From: JANRKF01 sp964519595
GTDB lineage: Bacteria > Pseudomonadota > Alphaproteobacteria > Rickettsiales > SXRF01
Direction of reading: 5' to 3'
Length of the DNA: 24,906 nt
Assembly: GCA_964519595.1 (NCBI GenBank)
Contig: CAZFJN010000031.1
Span: forward strand, 1-24,906
The notes beneath the pieces are model-generated. The model did not search any database, was not told the origin of the DNA, and was given only the letters and a program-made list of their open reading frames with translations. A program made the position numbers and the translations under genes. Of this stretch, positions 7,621 through 15,527 are shown in pieces. Position 1 is the first letter of the stretch. Each line of letters starts with the position of its first letter.

Positions 7621-8297
7621 AAAGCATAACTCTTTCCGGCTGGGGGCAGCCTTCTGACGCTCTTTCCGGCCTTATATCAGGCTCAGTTGCCATTGATTAC
7701 GCTCATGCGGCTAATTTTTCCGAGGCGCTGCGGATTATTACTGCCGCTGCTGGTGATGCGGAAATTGTTGTTGGCTGGTCATTAGGCGGTCAGCTTGCCG
7801 CGCGCGCTGTTGCGGCTGGAATGATTTCGCCAAAAAATCTGATCTTAATTGCCACGCCTTATCAGTTTGTGGCAGATGATATTGGCCGCGAGACTTTCAA
7901 TAAATTCTATAATAACTATAAAATAAATCCGCAGCGCACGCTTCATAAAGCCTGGGAACTTCTGCATTATGAAGATTCGCAGGCGCAATATATAAGCGAT
8001 CAGCTGGCCAGTTTTGATAAGGATGAAGTGCTGAAAAAAGACTGGTTGCGCTGGCTGGCGCTGCTTGCTGAATTTAGCTGCGCGACGCTTGATTTTGCGA
8101 ATTTTCCGCGCACTTTGCTGGTTCATGGTGATAAGGATATTGTTGTTTCCGTGGAAAATTCGCGGCGCATGGCAGAAAAAATAAATGATTCGCGTGTTGA
8201 AATATGGAAAAATTGCGGACATGCGCCGCATCTGCATGATGCCGGAAGGTTACGCGCTTTAATTAATGATTATATTTCCGGTTTTAAGGATGTTTGA
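7617..8297 (+). CDS. bioH: BioH-like pimeloyl-ACP methyl ester esterase
   Basis: This is an alpha/beta hydrolase of 226 residues with an intact catalytic triad. The nucleophile Ser55 sits in GWSLGG, the acid is Asp174 in LLVHGDKDIVV and the histidine is His202 in NCGHAPHLHD. The family role fitting this place is removal of the methyl group from pimeloyl-ACP methyl ester, which closes the BioC-started pimelate route. The protein is about 30 residues shorter than E. coli BioH, mostly at the N-terminus, where the usual first HG motif is reduced to SGWGQP. Its start overlaps the bioF stop by four bases, and it overlaps bioC. The context supports BioH strongly; other gate-keeper esterases of this step cannot be excluded by eye. 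Confidence 0.85.
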   Translation: MKSITLSGWGQPSDALSGLISGSVAIDYAHAANFSEALRIITAAAGDAEIVVGWSLGGQLAARAVAAGMISPKNLILIATPYQFVADDIGRETFNKFYNNYKINPQRTLHKAWELLHYEDSQAQYISDQLASFDKDEVLKKDWLRWLALLAEFSCATLDFANFPRTLLVHGDKDIVVSVENSRRMAEKINDSRVEIWKNCGHAPHLHDAGRLRALINDYISGFKDV

Positions 8298-9039
8298 GCG
8301 TAAAAAAATAGCTGCTGATTTCAGCGCGGCATCGTGTTCTTATGCGAATTTCGCCGCCTTGCAGCTGGCAGTTGGCAGTGAATTAGTTGAAAAGTCACAA
8401 GGCTTGATTGCTGATGATTCGCTGTTGCTTGATATTGGCGCTGGCGAAGGAATGGTTACGCAGCTGTGGAAAAGAAAAATAATCGCAGCGGACATTGCTT
8501 TTGGAATGTGCGCTCTGGCGCGTAAAAGGCAGATTGATTCTGTAAATGCCGCGGCGGAGCATTTGCCGTTTAAGGCGGATTGTTTTGATGCGGTAGTTTC
8601 AAATTTAATGCTGCAATGGATTGCTGAGCCGGAATGTTTTTTCACAGAAAGTTTCAATGTTTTAAAACCAGGAGGAATTCTGGCATTTTCAACTTTTACG
8701 GAAGGAACTCTTGACGAATTGCAGCAGGCATTTTCTGCATGTGGACAACAAAAAAGAATAAATGATTTTATTACGGCAACGGAGATTCTGCGCTATGCGG
8801 AAAATTGTAATTTTCGTCTGATTGCCAGAGAATGCAAAATAATCACAGAAATTTACAATGATGTTTCCGAACTGTTTGCTAATATCAAAGCAATAGGAGC
8901 AGCAAATAAGCGCCTTGATCGTCCACGCGGCATGATGACGCCGCGCTTAATAAAAAATATCAATCAGCAATATAATAAAAATAATGATGGAAAAATAACC
9001 GCCAGCTGGATAGTTGAAATGATCTGGCTGCGGAAATGA
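8290..9039 (+). CDS. bioC: Malonyl-ACP O-methyltransferase
   Basis: BioC uses S-adenosylmethionine to methylate malonyl-ACP, so that fatty acid synthesis can build the pimeloyl chain. The 249 residues show a Rossmann-type SAM fold: motif I LLLDIGAGEG (45-54), an acidic residue after strand 2 (AADIAFGMC), then EHLPFKADCFDAVVSNLMLQW, which is characteristic of BioC, and LKPGGILAFSTFTEGTLDEL. I chose ATG 8290 because MFERKKIAADFSAASCSYANF fits the BioC start. An in-frame ATG at 8266 would add eight unlike residues and overlap the esterase gene more. With ATG 8290 the overlap with that gene is 8 bases. The ribosome binding site is not clear for either start. Confidence 0.93.
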   Translation: MFERKKIAADFSAASCSYANFAALQLAVGSELVEKSQGLIADDSLLLDIGAGEGMVTQLWKRKIIAADIAFGMCALARKRQIDSVNAAAEHLPFKADCFDAVVSNLMLQWIAEPECFFTESFNVLKPGGILAFSTFTEGTLDELQQAFSACGQQKRINDFITATEILRYAENCNFRLIARECKIITEIYNDVSELFANIKAIGAANKRLDRPRGMMTPRLIKNINQQYNKNNDGKITASWIVEMIWLRK

Positions 9040-9129
9040 AAAAACAGACAGCAAACTCAGCAATAAATAATCAACAACAATCAAACAATAATTCAGACAA
9101 TAATTCAGACAATAATCAAGAAGCAAGCA
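9036..9129 (+). other. bioC-bioD spacer with coupled Asn-rich reading frame and 12-bp repeat
   Basis: An ATG at 9036 overlaps the bioC stop as ATGA, the same coupling seen at bioF/bioH. It opens a frame rich in Asn, Gln and Ser (SDNN repeats from the 12-bp unit aataattcagac at 9087-9098 and 9099-9110). That frame enters bioD in the wrong phase and ends at 9233. A change of length by one or two bases in this spacer could fuse it to bioD. It may be a remnant of the old coupled start, pushed away from bioD by repeat growth. I do not think it is an independent gene. Confidence 0.5.
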
Positions 9130-9804
9130 ATGTATTTTATAACCTCATCAGGAACTGGAATCGGAAAAACCTTTTTAACAGCGGCTTTGGCGTATCAATT
9201 GCGTATTTCCGGAAAAACAGTGAATGCTCTTAAGCCGGTAATTAGCGGATTTACGGAAGATGATTTACAAAGCGATACCGCGCAATTACTGCTTGCTCAG
9301 AATCTGGAGGTAAACAGGCGTAATGTTGAGGCTATTTCGCCATGGCGCTTTGCCGCTGCTTATGCGGCGAATGTTGCGGCGCGTCTGGAAGGTCGAGAAA
9401 TTGATTATGATGATCTGCTTAAATTTTGCCGTTTGCCGCGCATTGCTGATTATAGTTTTATTGAAGGAGCAGGCGGCGTAATGTCGCCGCTTACTGACCA
9501 TAAAACTATGCTCGACTGGATGGTTGATATAAATGCTAAAATAATTTTAGTAGCTGGTTCTTATCTTGGCGCGATAAGTCATGCGCTGACTGCTTGTGAG
9601 GTAATTAAAGCAAAAGGCTTGCATTTGCAGGCAGTTATAGTTAGTGAGAATGTGCAATCATCACTTGCTGTTTGTGATGTTGCCGGCGAGATTAAGCGCT
9701 TCATGCGCGATTCATGCTGTGTAGTGCCGCTGCCTTTTGTTGCAGGCGGCGCGTCGGCATGGAAAAATGCAGCAGATTTAACCTGGTTACTTGATAATGT
9801 CTAA
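9130..9804 (+). CDS. bioD: Dethiobiotin synthetase
   Basis: BioD closes the ureido ring of biotin from DAPA, CO2 and ATP. The 224 residues have the family's usual length and motifs: MYFITSSGTGIGKT with the P-loop at 8-14, ALKPVISG with Lys35, the Asp-Ser-Asp-Thr segment at 47-50, and FIEGAGGVMSPL. The start ATG at 9130 gives the normal N-terminus, with a weak AAGAAG-like ribosome binding site. It is the last biotin gene of the rightward unit. Its end overlaps the RDD gene by 8 bases. All six biotin genes needed from malonyl-ACP to biotin are therefore present in this cluster. Confidence 0.95.
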   Translation: MYFITSSGTGIGKTFLTAALAYQLRISGKTVNALKPVISGFTEDDLQSDTAQLLLAQNLEVNRRNVEAISPWRFAAAYAANVAARLEGREIDYDDLLKFCRLPRIADYSFIEGAGGVMSPLTDHKTMLDWMVDINAKIILVAGSYLGAISHALTACEVIKAKGLHLQAVIVSENVQSSLAVCDVAGEIKRFMRDSCCVVPLPFVAGGASAWKNAADLTWLLDNV

Positions 9805-10414
9805 GCGCGATTTTTCATATATTATTGACAGATTATTGCTGCGCCGACGTGAAAAAAGCGCTGAGGAAAAACTTCATGGAACTTTTAACCGCCGGATGAT
9901 AGCGGCTTCTCTTGATTCTTTGCTGATCGCCGGAATTATCGCGCCGCTTGTTGATTATTTATATGTGCAGAATTACGGCGCTCCTTCTGTTTCATTTAAT
10001 GAAATAGCGGCGCGAGTTTCTCAGCAGGCGGCAGATGGCGGCGCTGCGGCGCAGGCATTTCTTGAAGAATTGCAGGAAGCCGGATATTGGAATCGTATGG
10101 TGGTAAGCACAAAATGGCAATATTATGCTTACTGCGCTTATTCAGTTATATGCTGGCATTTCTGGAGCGCAACGCCGGGAAAAATGCTCTGCCGTCTGCA
10201 AGTAGTTGATGCAAAAACTGGCGCAGCAATCGGCTTATGGCAAGGAATATTACGTGCGATGTGTTATTTTATCTCGGCATTTCCATTTGGGCTTGGTTTT
10301 TTCTGGATTGGCTTTAATAAAAAGCGCCGCGGCTGGCATGATCTGATTGCCGGAACGATGGTGGTTATAAAAGAGAAAGCAGAAGATACAGATGAAAAAT
10401 CAACGTCACATTAA
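9797..10414 (+). CDS. RDD family membrane protein
   Basis: The 205 residues match the RDD family: FNRRMIAASLDSLLIAGIIAP provides the Arg and first Asp in transmembrane helix 1 (about 34-57). A second helix lies near 106-125 (YYAYCAYSVICWHFW), followed by TPGKMLCRLQVVD. A third hydrophobic stretch includes FISAFPFGLGFFWIGF, then the closing RRGWHDLIAGTMVV. The substrate of such proteins is mostly unknown. ATG 9797 is chosen over a TTG six bases upstream; it overlaps bioD by 8 bases, so the gene is probably cotranscribed with the biotin unit. That does not show a biotin-related job. The 3' end overlaps the convergent stress-protein gene by 9 bases. Confidence 0.88.
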   Translation: MSKRDFSYIIDRLLLRRREKSAEEKLHGTFNRRMIAASLDSLLIAGIIAPLVDYLYVQNYGAPSVSFNEIAARVSQQAADGGAAAQAFLEELQEAGYWNRMVVSTKWQYYAYCAYSVICWHFWSATPGKMLCRLQVVDAKTGAAIGLWQGILRAMCYFISAFPFGLGFFWIGFNKKRRGWHDLIAGTMVVIKEKAEDTDEKSTSH

Positions 10415-10876
10415 ACCCTGAATCTGTTCCTCAGTAAGATTGCCAGGAACCATCAGCAGCGGAATGAATAGTTTCTGACCAAGTTGTCCGGCCAGCCATG
10501 CGGCGAGTTTTCCGCGTCCACGCATGTGATGCGCTGTTCCGATTATCAGCAGAGAAATGTCAGCAAGCTCACTGATGGTTTTTATTATTTCCTCGCCGGC
10601 TTCACCTTCGCGCAATATCATGCCTGGTTTTACACCGTTTATTGCCTCAACCTTCGCGCCAAGCTCTTCAAGTATTCTCTGGCCTTCTAAGCGCCTTTCC
10701 TCGCTGATTCGCTCGGCGATGCTGCCTAAAGTCTGGAAATCATCCGGCGGTAATACATGTATAAGATCTATAATAGCGCCGCGCATTTTTGCCTTCAGAC
10801 AGGAAAAGCGCAAAGCCGCTATTGATTCTTCATTTTTATCAACGCAGACAAGAAATTTAGGCGGAGTATTTATCAT
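10406..10876 (-). CDS. Universal stress protein (UspA family)
   Basis: The 156-residue protein has the UspA-type alpha/beta fold: KFLVCVDKNEESIAALRFSCLKAK at the start, IDLIHVLPPDDF, a helical middle ending IKTISELADISLLIIGTA, and IPLLMVPG at the end. The nucleotide-binding G-x2-G-x9-G-S/T motif is only partly kept (GRGKLAAWLAGQLGQK), so ATP binding is uncertain. A good AGGA ribosome binding site precedes the ATG at 10876. It is cytoplasmic by sequence. The gene stands 85 bases from the next leftward gene and may have its own promoter; a 12-bp A/T-rich duplication (10896-10919) lies upstream. Confidence 0.88.
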   Translation of the reverse strand: MINTPPKFLVCVDKNEESIAALRFSCLKAKMRGAIIDLIHVLPPDDFQTLGSIAERISEERRLEGQRILEELGAKVEAINGVKPGMILREGEAGEEIIKTISELADISLLIIGTAHHMRGRGKLAAWLAGQLGQKLFIPLLMVPGNLTEEQIQGLM

Positions 10877-10961
10877 AACTAATCCTGATAATTTTCATTT
10901 ATTTTTGCATTTATTTTCTGCTTATTATTTTTTCAAACAACTATTTCTAAACCACTAATAA

Positions 10962-11768
10962 TCATAGTTTCTCAAATAATCTTCCGGCGCACCATCCGGC
11001 AGATAATGCCAGTATGACCGCGGTTATTCCGTATAAAACCGGCTGTTTATGCGCGTAATTATATAAGAATTCATCAATTCCTACTTTGCGAATTTCAATC
11101 GGCAAAATATGCGCTCCGACTATCTTGTGTTTTTTGAGTAGATAAATTTCCGCATTATATGTTCCAGGCGGTATATTATCAGGAAAAGTGACCACGGTTT
11201 TAAATAATGTCTCGCCCATAAAGCTAAGCGGCGCAGTATCGTAGCGATAAAGTCCCTGTTCTTTCTGATATTGAAGAAAAGCCTCGGTAAATTCTTTTTC
11301 TTTGCGCGGAATTTCCTGATTAAAATTACCAATTGCTGCCGGAAAAAGCGTCTTGCTGCCAATTTCAAGCTGTTGCAGCAGCGAATTATATTCTATTTCA
11401 GAAAATGGTCTGCTGCCGATTGCGGTATAAAATTGCGGAACGTTAAACAGCTTCATGCGCTCAGTATTAATCCACATTCCGGCGACTTCCTGTTTTTTGC
11501 GGATCATGTAATTTTTAGAAGGTCCGCGTACTACTATCAGAATATCGCCATTATCGCCGCGTGTTCCAAATATAAACATGCGCGTACCGTTAAAACTGGA
11601 ATCAATGGTGATGCGATAATTGGAAAGATCTGCCAGTAAAGGCGAAGCAGCAGCAGGCGATATAGAAAATTTTACAATCATCAGCGCAGCAATAAGCGCG
11701 GTAATAAACGTCGTAACAAGCGTTTTAATCAGCGCATTTGTCAGCGTATGTGAGATAATTCTATTCAT
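10962..11768 (-). CDS. TIGR02186 / Alph_Pro_TM family membrane-anchored protein
   Basis: The 268 residues begin with a signal-anchor or signal peptide (hydrophobic at about 14-34, with AAASPLLADL after it). A periplasm-facing domain follows: YRITIDSSFNGTRMFIFGTRG, ILIVVRGPSKNYMIRKKQEVAGMWIN, then GETLFKTVVTFPDNIPPGTYNAEIYLL. A transmembrane helix lies near the end (about 244-262) before a short cytoplasmic tail. This pattern is that of the alphaproteobacterial TM protein family of unknown function. The start overlaps the upstream permease gene by 8 bases. The same pair is common in Alphaproteobacteria, which suggests the two proteins work together, perhaps with sulfur compounds; that role is inference. 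Confidence 0.88.
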   Translation of the reverse strand: MNRIISHTLTNALIKTLVTTFITALIAALMIVKFSISPAAASPLLADLSNYRITIDSSFNGTRMFIFGTRGDNGDILIVVRGPSKNYMIRKKQEVAGMWINTERMKLFNVPQFYTAIGSRPFSEIEYNSLLQQLEIGSKTLFPAAIGNFNQEIPRKEKEFTEAFLQYQKEQGLYRYDTAPLSFMGETLFKTVVTFPDNIPPGTYNAEIYLLKKHKIVGAHILPIEIRKVGIDEFLYNYAHKQPVLYGITAVILALSAGWCAGRLFEKL

Positions 11769-12669
11769 TGATAATGCTCACGCTGTAAATATTATCAGGC
11801 GCAGTAAATAAACCAAATGCCAGCCTTATTGCCACGCCAAGAATTAAAGCCGCCAGCATTCCGCGTGTTTTTTCCGACGGCAGTCGACTGCCCAGCTTGC
11901 TGCCTATTTGCGCGCCGAAAACTGATCCGGCTAATAATAAAAAGGCGAGCATTATATCAACTGTTTGTGTGGTTACAGCTTGCAGGAATGTTACATTCGC
12001 GGTTATGAAGATTATCTGAAAAAGTGATGTTCCAATTACCATTCCGGTTGGCATTCCAAGGATATAAATAAGCGCCGGAACAAGAAAAAAGCCGCCGCCT
12101 ATTCCCATTATCGAAACCATCATGCCGACAAATAAGCCAATGGCAATCGGCGCATAACCGCTGATTGTAAGGCCGGAACGTGGAAAATTAATCTGCCATG
12201 GCAAGCGCGTCAGGAAATGTTTTTGCTCAATCACAGCCAGTTTGCGACCTTGTTTGAACATTGCGCGAATACTGTCGGCCGCCATCATGCTGCCGATTAT
12301 TCCTAAAAAAGTCACATAGCAGATTGAAATAATGAAATCTATTTGCCCGATTCGTTGCAGCCAGTGGAAAATTGCAACTCCTAATGATGAACCAACAACG
12401 CCGCCGGAGAAAAGAAACCAGCCCATTTTGAAATCAACATTATTACGTCGCCAGTGAGCAATAAAACCGGAAACAGAAGATGCGATAATATGATTGGCAA
12501 CTGTGGCAACGGAGACGCTCGGCGGAACTCCTACAAAAATCAGCAAAGGCGTAACCAGAAATCCTCCGCCTATTCCGAACATTCCGGATAATATTCCTGC
12601 CAGTCCGCCAAGGCTTAATATCAGCAGAATATTAACTGACATTTCTGCTATGGGAAGATATACGTTCAT
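11761..12669 (-). CDS. TauE/SafE (TSUP) family anion permease
   Basis: This 302-residue integral membrane protein has the internal duplication of the TSUP family. GGLAGILSGMFGIGGGFLVT (21-40) and VGMMVSIMGIGGGFFLVPAL (181-200) are the paired signature halves. Hydrophobic segments through the chain suggest seven to eight helices. Family members export or import sulfite, sulfoacetate, sulfolactate and related anions; the substrate here cannot be told. It is followed, with an 8-base overlap, by the Alph_Pro_TM gene. No clear ribosome binding site precedes ATG 12669. The region just upstream is an eight-unit 7-bp repeat, which could influence expression. Confidence 0.92.
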   Translation of the reverse strand: MNVYLPIAEMSVNILLILSLGGLAGILSGMFGIGGGFLVTPLLIFVGVPPSVSVATVANHIIASSVSGFIAHWRRNNVDFKMGWFLFSGGVVGSSLGVAIFHWLQRIGQIDFIISICYVTFLGIIGSMMAADSIRAMFKQGRKLAVIEQKHFLTRLPWQINFPRSGLTISGYAPIAIGLFVGMMVSIMGIGGGFFLVPALIYILGMPTGMVIGTSLFQIIFITANVTFLQAVTTQTVDIMLAFLLLAGSVFGAQIGSKLGSRLPSEKTRGMLAALILGVAIRLAFGLFTAPDNIYSVSIINE

Positions 12670-12678
12670 TTGAGTTAG

Positions 12679-12734
12679 TTGGCGGTTTGCAGTTGGCAGT
12701 TAGCAGTTGGCAGTTGGCGGTTGGCAGTTTGCGG
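12679..12734. repeat. 7-bp tandem repeat, 8 units, upstream of the TSUP gene
   Basis: Eight contiguous heptamers vary only at positions 3 and 6: ttggcgg, tttgcag, ttggcag, ttagcag, ttggcag, ttggcgg, ttggcag, tttgcgg. The array fills most of the 68 bases between the TSUP start and the end of the lipoprotein gene. Confidence 0.95.
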
Positions 12735-12737
12735 TTT

Positions 12738-13331
12738 TTAGGGATTTCTGGAATAGTCAACATATGTTCCTAAATGCTGAAAAATATTTTTCTCCAGCTC
12801 GGCATTTAGGGAATTCATCATATCATCAAGCATTGCCCGGAAATTAGCGTCACGCTCTACCACGCTGTCATTTTCGCTCATGGTTACTTTACGAGTTGCC
12901 ACTACATTAATGCTGGCTTTGGAAAGCGCAGAATCGCTGCCGTAAATCCTCATTTCAACTTCCATGCGCGCATTATATTCACGATCAACTTCTGATTTAA
13001 TTAAGCCTATTAAACCTGAGTCTGTTGGCAGTTGTTTAGCAATTACCGAAGCGTCCTTGATCACAACTTGCATAGTGTTAGAACCGCCGCCAGCTTTCAA
13101 ACGTTGCTTAACCCAGATTTGCATTGCATCTGCTGGTGAATAGATCATCAGATGTTCAGCATTTGGCGAACGCAGCGATGATTGATATTCCTCAATTACC
13201 TGAATGCCGGAAACGCGCATATAAATAGGCTGATACTGGCGGAAATTAGGCGCTGGCTGAAGGTTCCCGCTTGTTACGTCAACACAGGCGGAAAGAGTCA
13301 GCAGCAGAATTATTTTATAGAATATTTTCAT
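12738..13331 (-). CDS. Conserved putative lipoprotein
   Basis: The 197 residues begin MKIFYKIILLLTLSACVDV: a short lipoprotein signal with the lipobox LSAC, so Cys16 would be lipidated and the protein anchored on the periplasmic side of a membrane. The mature part contains YMRVSGIQVIEEYQSSLRSP, then a stretch ending ADAMQIWVKQRLKAGG, then VVIKDASVIAKQL and a helix-rich C-terminus. I recall this layout (an 'IxVxxEY...W...RL.AxG...I.DA' pattern) from unnamed alphaproteobacterial proteins, but I cannot give it a name or function. It could be cotranscribed with the permease pair, although the heptamer array lies between them. Confidence 0.75.
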   Translation of the reverse strand: MKIFYKIILLLTLSACVDVTSGNLQPAPNFRQYQPIYMRVSGIQVIEEYQSSLRSPNAEHLMIYSPADAMQIWVKQRLKAGGGSNTMQVVIKDASVIAKQLPTDSGLIGLIKSEVDREYNARMEVEMRIYGSDSALSKASINVVATRKVTMSENDSVVERDANFRAMLDDMMNSLNAELEKNIFQHLGTYVDYSRNP

Positions 13332-13446
13332 ATAATTAATCAGATGAGAAATTCAGCTCAGTAATCAGCTAACAAATCAAATAAAAACCTGCAATATTTT
13401 ACTAATTTATAGACTTAAATTTGTAATTTACAATCAGCAAACAGCT

Positions 13447-14076
13447 TTATTTATCTTTTGCATTTCCTTGCGACATTATTTTTGCATCAGGCGGTCTGAT
13501 GTAAAAAGGCAGTGGATTTTCTGTTGTCTGCGCTTGTTTCTGTGCTTGATTTTTTGCTGCCAATTTCGCCAGCGCGTCGGCGCGTGGATAATGCGCGGCA
13601 ATTGCTGAATTTCCTTGCGGCAACTTAACTGAGCTGGCAATTGTCGCGTCAGGATATTTTTTGATTATATCAGCAAGCAAGCCAATTGAAGGCGCGGTTG
13701 CCGTTTTGCCAAAATATTGAAAATATACCTCTTCCTTGCCAGCATTGATAATGCACAATTCGCCGCCAGCTTCGTGCATTACTTCGAGAGTGGTAAAGCC
13801 AAGGCAGGGAATTTCTGCGGCAAAAGCAATTGCCCGCGCAGTTGCCAGCCCTATTCTGATTCCGGTAAAGCTACCAGGGCCTGTTGTGGCGGCGACATGA
13901 GAAAGGTCACTATAATCAATTCCGGCCTGATTAAGCGCCGCTTCAACCATATTAACCAGCCGCGCGGCTTGCATTGCCGGCTCTTTATCTTCAAGAAAAA
14001 CGGCCAGTTTCTGGTTGCGCCAGACGGCAACGGAGCTGATTCCGACAGAGCTGTCAATGGCAAGAATGGTGGTCAT
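13447..14076 (-). CDS. tsaB: tRNA threonylcarbamoyladenosine biosynthesis protein TsaB
   Basis: TsaB is the non-catalytic partner of TsaD in making t6A37 on ANN-decoding tRNAs. The 209 residues show the ASKHA-type start ILAIDSSVGISSVAV, the diagnostic GPGSFTGIRIGLATARAIAFA (in the 67-87 region), and LGFTTLEVMHEA. The C-terminal half is shorter than in many alphaproteobacteria and has a Lys/Gln-rich part (AAKNQAQKQAQTT) before PFYIRPPDAK, the usual ending. In many alphaproteobacteria rimI and fur follow tsaB; here neither is present, and miaB starts on the other strand 58 bases away, so the local order has changed. Confidence 0.93.
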   Translation of the reverse strand: MTTILAIDSSVGISSVAVWRNQKLAVFLEDKEPAMQAARLVNMVEAALNQAGIDYSDLSHVAATTGPGSFTGIRIGLATARAIAFAAEIPCLGFTTLEVMHEAGGELCIINAGKEEVYFQYFGKTATAPSIGLLADIIKKYPDATIASSVKLPQGNSAIAAHYPRADALAKLAAKNQAQKQAQTTENPLPFYIRPPDAKIMSQGNAKDK

Positions 14077-14134
14077 AAATTATGTAAACAGCCTTATTGT
14101 CTGATAATATCACTTATGTTACTGTAGCAACTTC

Positions 14135-15466
14135 ATGAAAAAACTCTATATAAAAACTTATGGTTGCCAGATGAATGCTTACGACACTGTGCGTATGCAT
14201 GATGTTATGCGTCCTTTTGGTTATGTAGCCAGTGAAACTCCGGATGATGCTGATCTGGTAATTCTCAATACTTGTCATATTCGCGAAAAGGCAGAGGAGA
14301 AAGTTTATTCCGATCTTGGCCGGATTCGTGATGAAAAGCAGAATAAAAAAGCGCGTGGCGAGAAAATGCTCATCGCGGTTGGCGGTTGTGTAGGGCAGGC
14401 GGAGGGCGAGGAAATTATCCGCCGCGCGCCTTATGTTGATATGGTAATTGGCTCACAGAGCTATTATCAGCTGCCGGAACTGGTAACACGCGCTATTCGC
14501 GGCGAAGGCGGAGTTGTTGAGCTTGATTTTCCGCCTGAGCCTAAATTTGATTATCTGCCGGAAGCAACCGCGCAAGGTGTCAGCGCTTTTCTTTCCGTTC
14601 AGGAAGGTTGCGATAAATTTTGCAGCTTCTGTGTTGTGCCTTATACGCGCGGCGCGGAATATTCGCGCAAGGTAGCGGCAATTATCGAAGAGGCGCGGCG
14701 GCTTGTTGAGCAAGGTACTATCGAGATTACGCTGCTTGGCCAGAATGTGAACGCTTATCATGGCGAAGGCAGGGGAGGGCGTATTTTCTCGCTGGCTGAT
14801 CTTATCTGCGAACTCGCTGAAATAGATGGTTTGCGGCGGATACGTTACACAACTTCTCATCCGCGTGATATGAGTGATGATCTGATTGCAGTTCATGGTA
14901 GTCAGAGTAAGCTGATGCCTTATCTGCATCTGCCAATTCAATCAGGTTCGGATACAGTTCTTAAGCGCATGAATCGCAAGCATGATACGGAATTTTATCT
15001 CGACATAATCACGCGGCTACGCAAAATTCGTCCGGATATTGCCTTGTCATCGGATTTTATTGTTGGTTTTCCAGGCGAGACAGATAAGGAATTTGAAGAA
15101 ACTCTGGCGCTGGTAAATACTGTCAAATACGCGCAGGCTTATAGTTTTAAATATTCACCACGTCCGGGAACTCCTGCTGCTGTTTCTGAAGATCAGCTTG
15201 CTGAGGAAGTAAAGAAAATTCGTCTGTCGCGGTTGCAAGCCTTGTTAATGGAGCATCAAACGCAGTTTAATGAAGCCTCGATTGGCAAGCGTTTTGAGGT
15301 GTTATTTGACCGCGCAGGAAAATATGAAGGCCAGCTGCTTGGCAAATCTCCTTATATGCAGTCAGTGGTGTGTATTCAGGACGATAAAATAAAACGCGGA
15401 ATGCTGGCGACAATTCAGGTAAATGCCGCCTATTTAAACAGCGTTGCCGGAGTTGTTGTTTCTTGA
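14135..15466 (+). CDS. miaB: tRNA-2-methylthio-N6-dimethylallyladenosine synthase
   Basis: MiaB is a radical SAM methylthiotransferase that adds the 2-methylthio group to i6A37 in tRNAs reading UNN codons. The 443 residues have the full three-domain plan. The N-terminal UPF0004 domain carries Cys11 (YGCQMNAYDT), Cys47 (NTCHIREKAE) and Cys85 (VGGCVGQAEG). The radical SAM domain has EGCDKFCSFCVVPYTRG (Cys159, Cys163, Cys166). A C-terminal TRAM domain begins near residue 375. The start is ATG 14135. phoH follows after 61 bases, in the order known from other alphaproteobacteria. Confidence 0.96.
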   Translation: MKKLYIKTYGCQMNAYDTVRMHDVMRPFGYVASETPDDADLVILNTCHIREKAEEKVYSDLGRIRDEKQNKKARGEKMLIAVGGCVGQAEGEEIIRRAPYVDMVIGSQSYYQLPELVTRAIRGEGGVVELDFPPEPKFDYLPEATAQGVSAFLSVQEGCDKFCSFCVVPYTRGAEYSRKVAAIIEEARRLVEQGTIEITLLGQNVNAYHGEGRGGRIFSLADLICELAEIDGLRRIRYTTSHPRDMSDDLIAVHGSQSKLMPYLHLPIQSGSDTVLKRMNRKHDTEFYLDIITRLRKIRPDIALSSDFIVGFPGETDKEFEETLALVNTVKYAQAYSFKYSPRPGTPAAVSEDQLAEEVKKIRLSRLQALLMEHQTQFNEASIGKRFEVLFDRAGKYEGQLLGKSPYMQSVVCIQDDKIKRGMLATIQVNAAYLNSVAGVVVS

Positions 15467-15527
15467 TTATAGTATGTTCGTAGAATATCAGCTAAGGTTC
15501 TAACTGAATAACTGAAAGGATTTTATT

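Noticed and set aside
14453..14941. 162-codon minus-strand open frame inside miaB
   Set aside because: It is antisense to the conserved radical SAM domain of miaB, with no ribosome binding site or recognisable motif.
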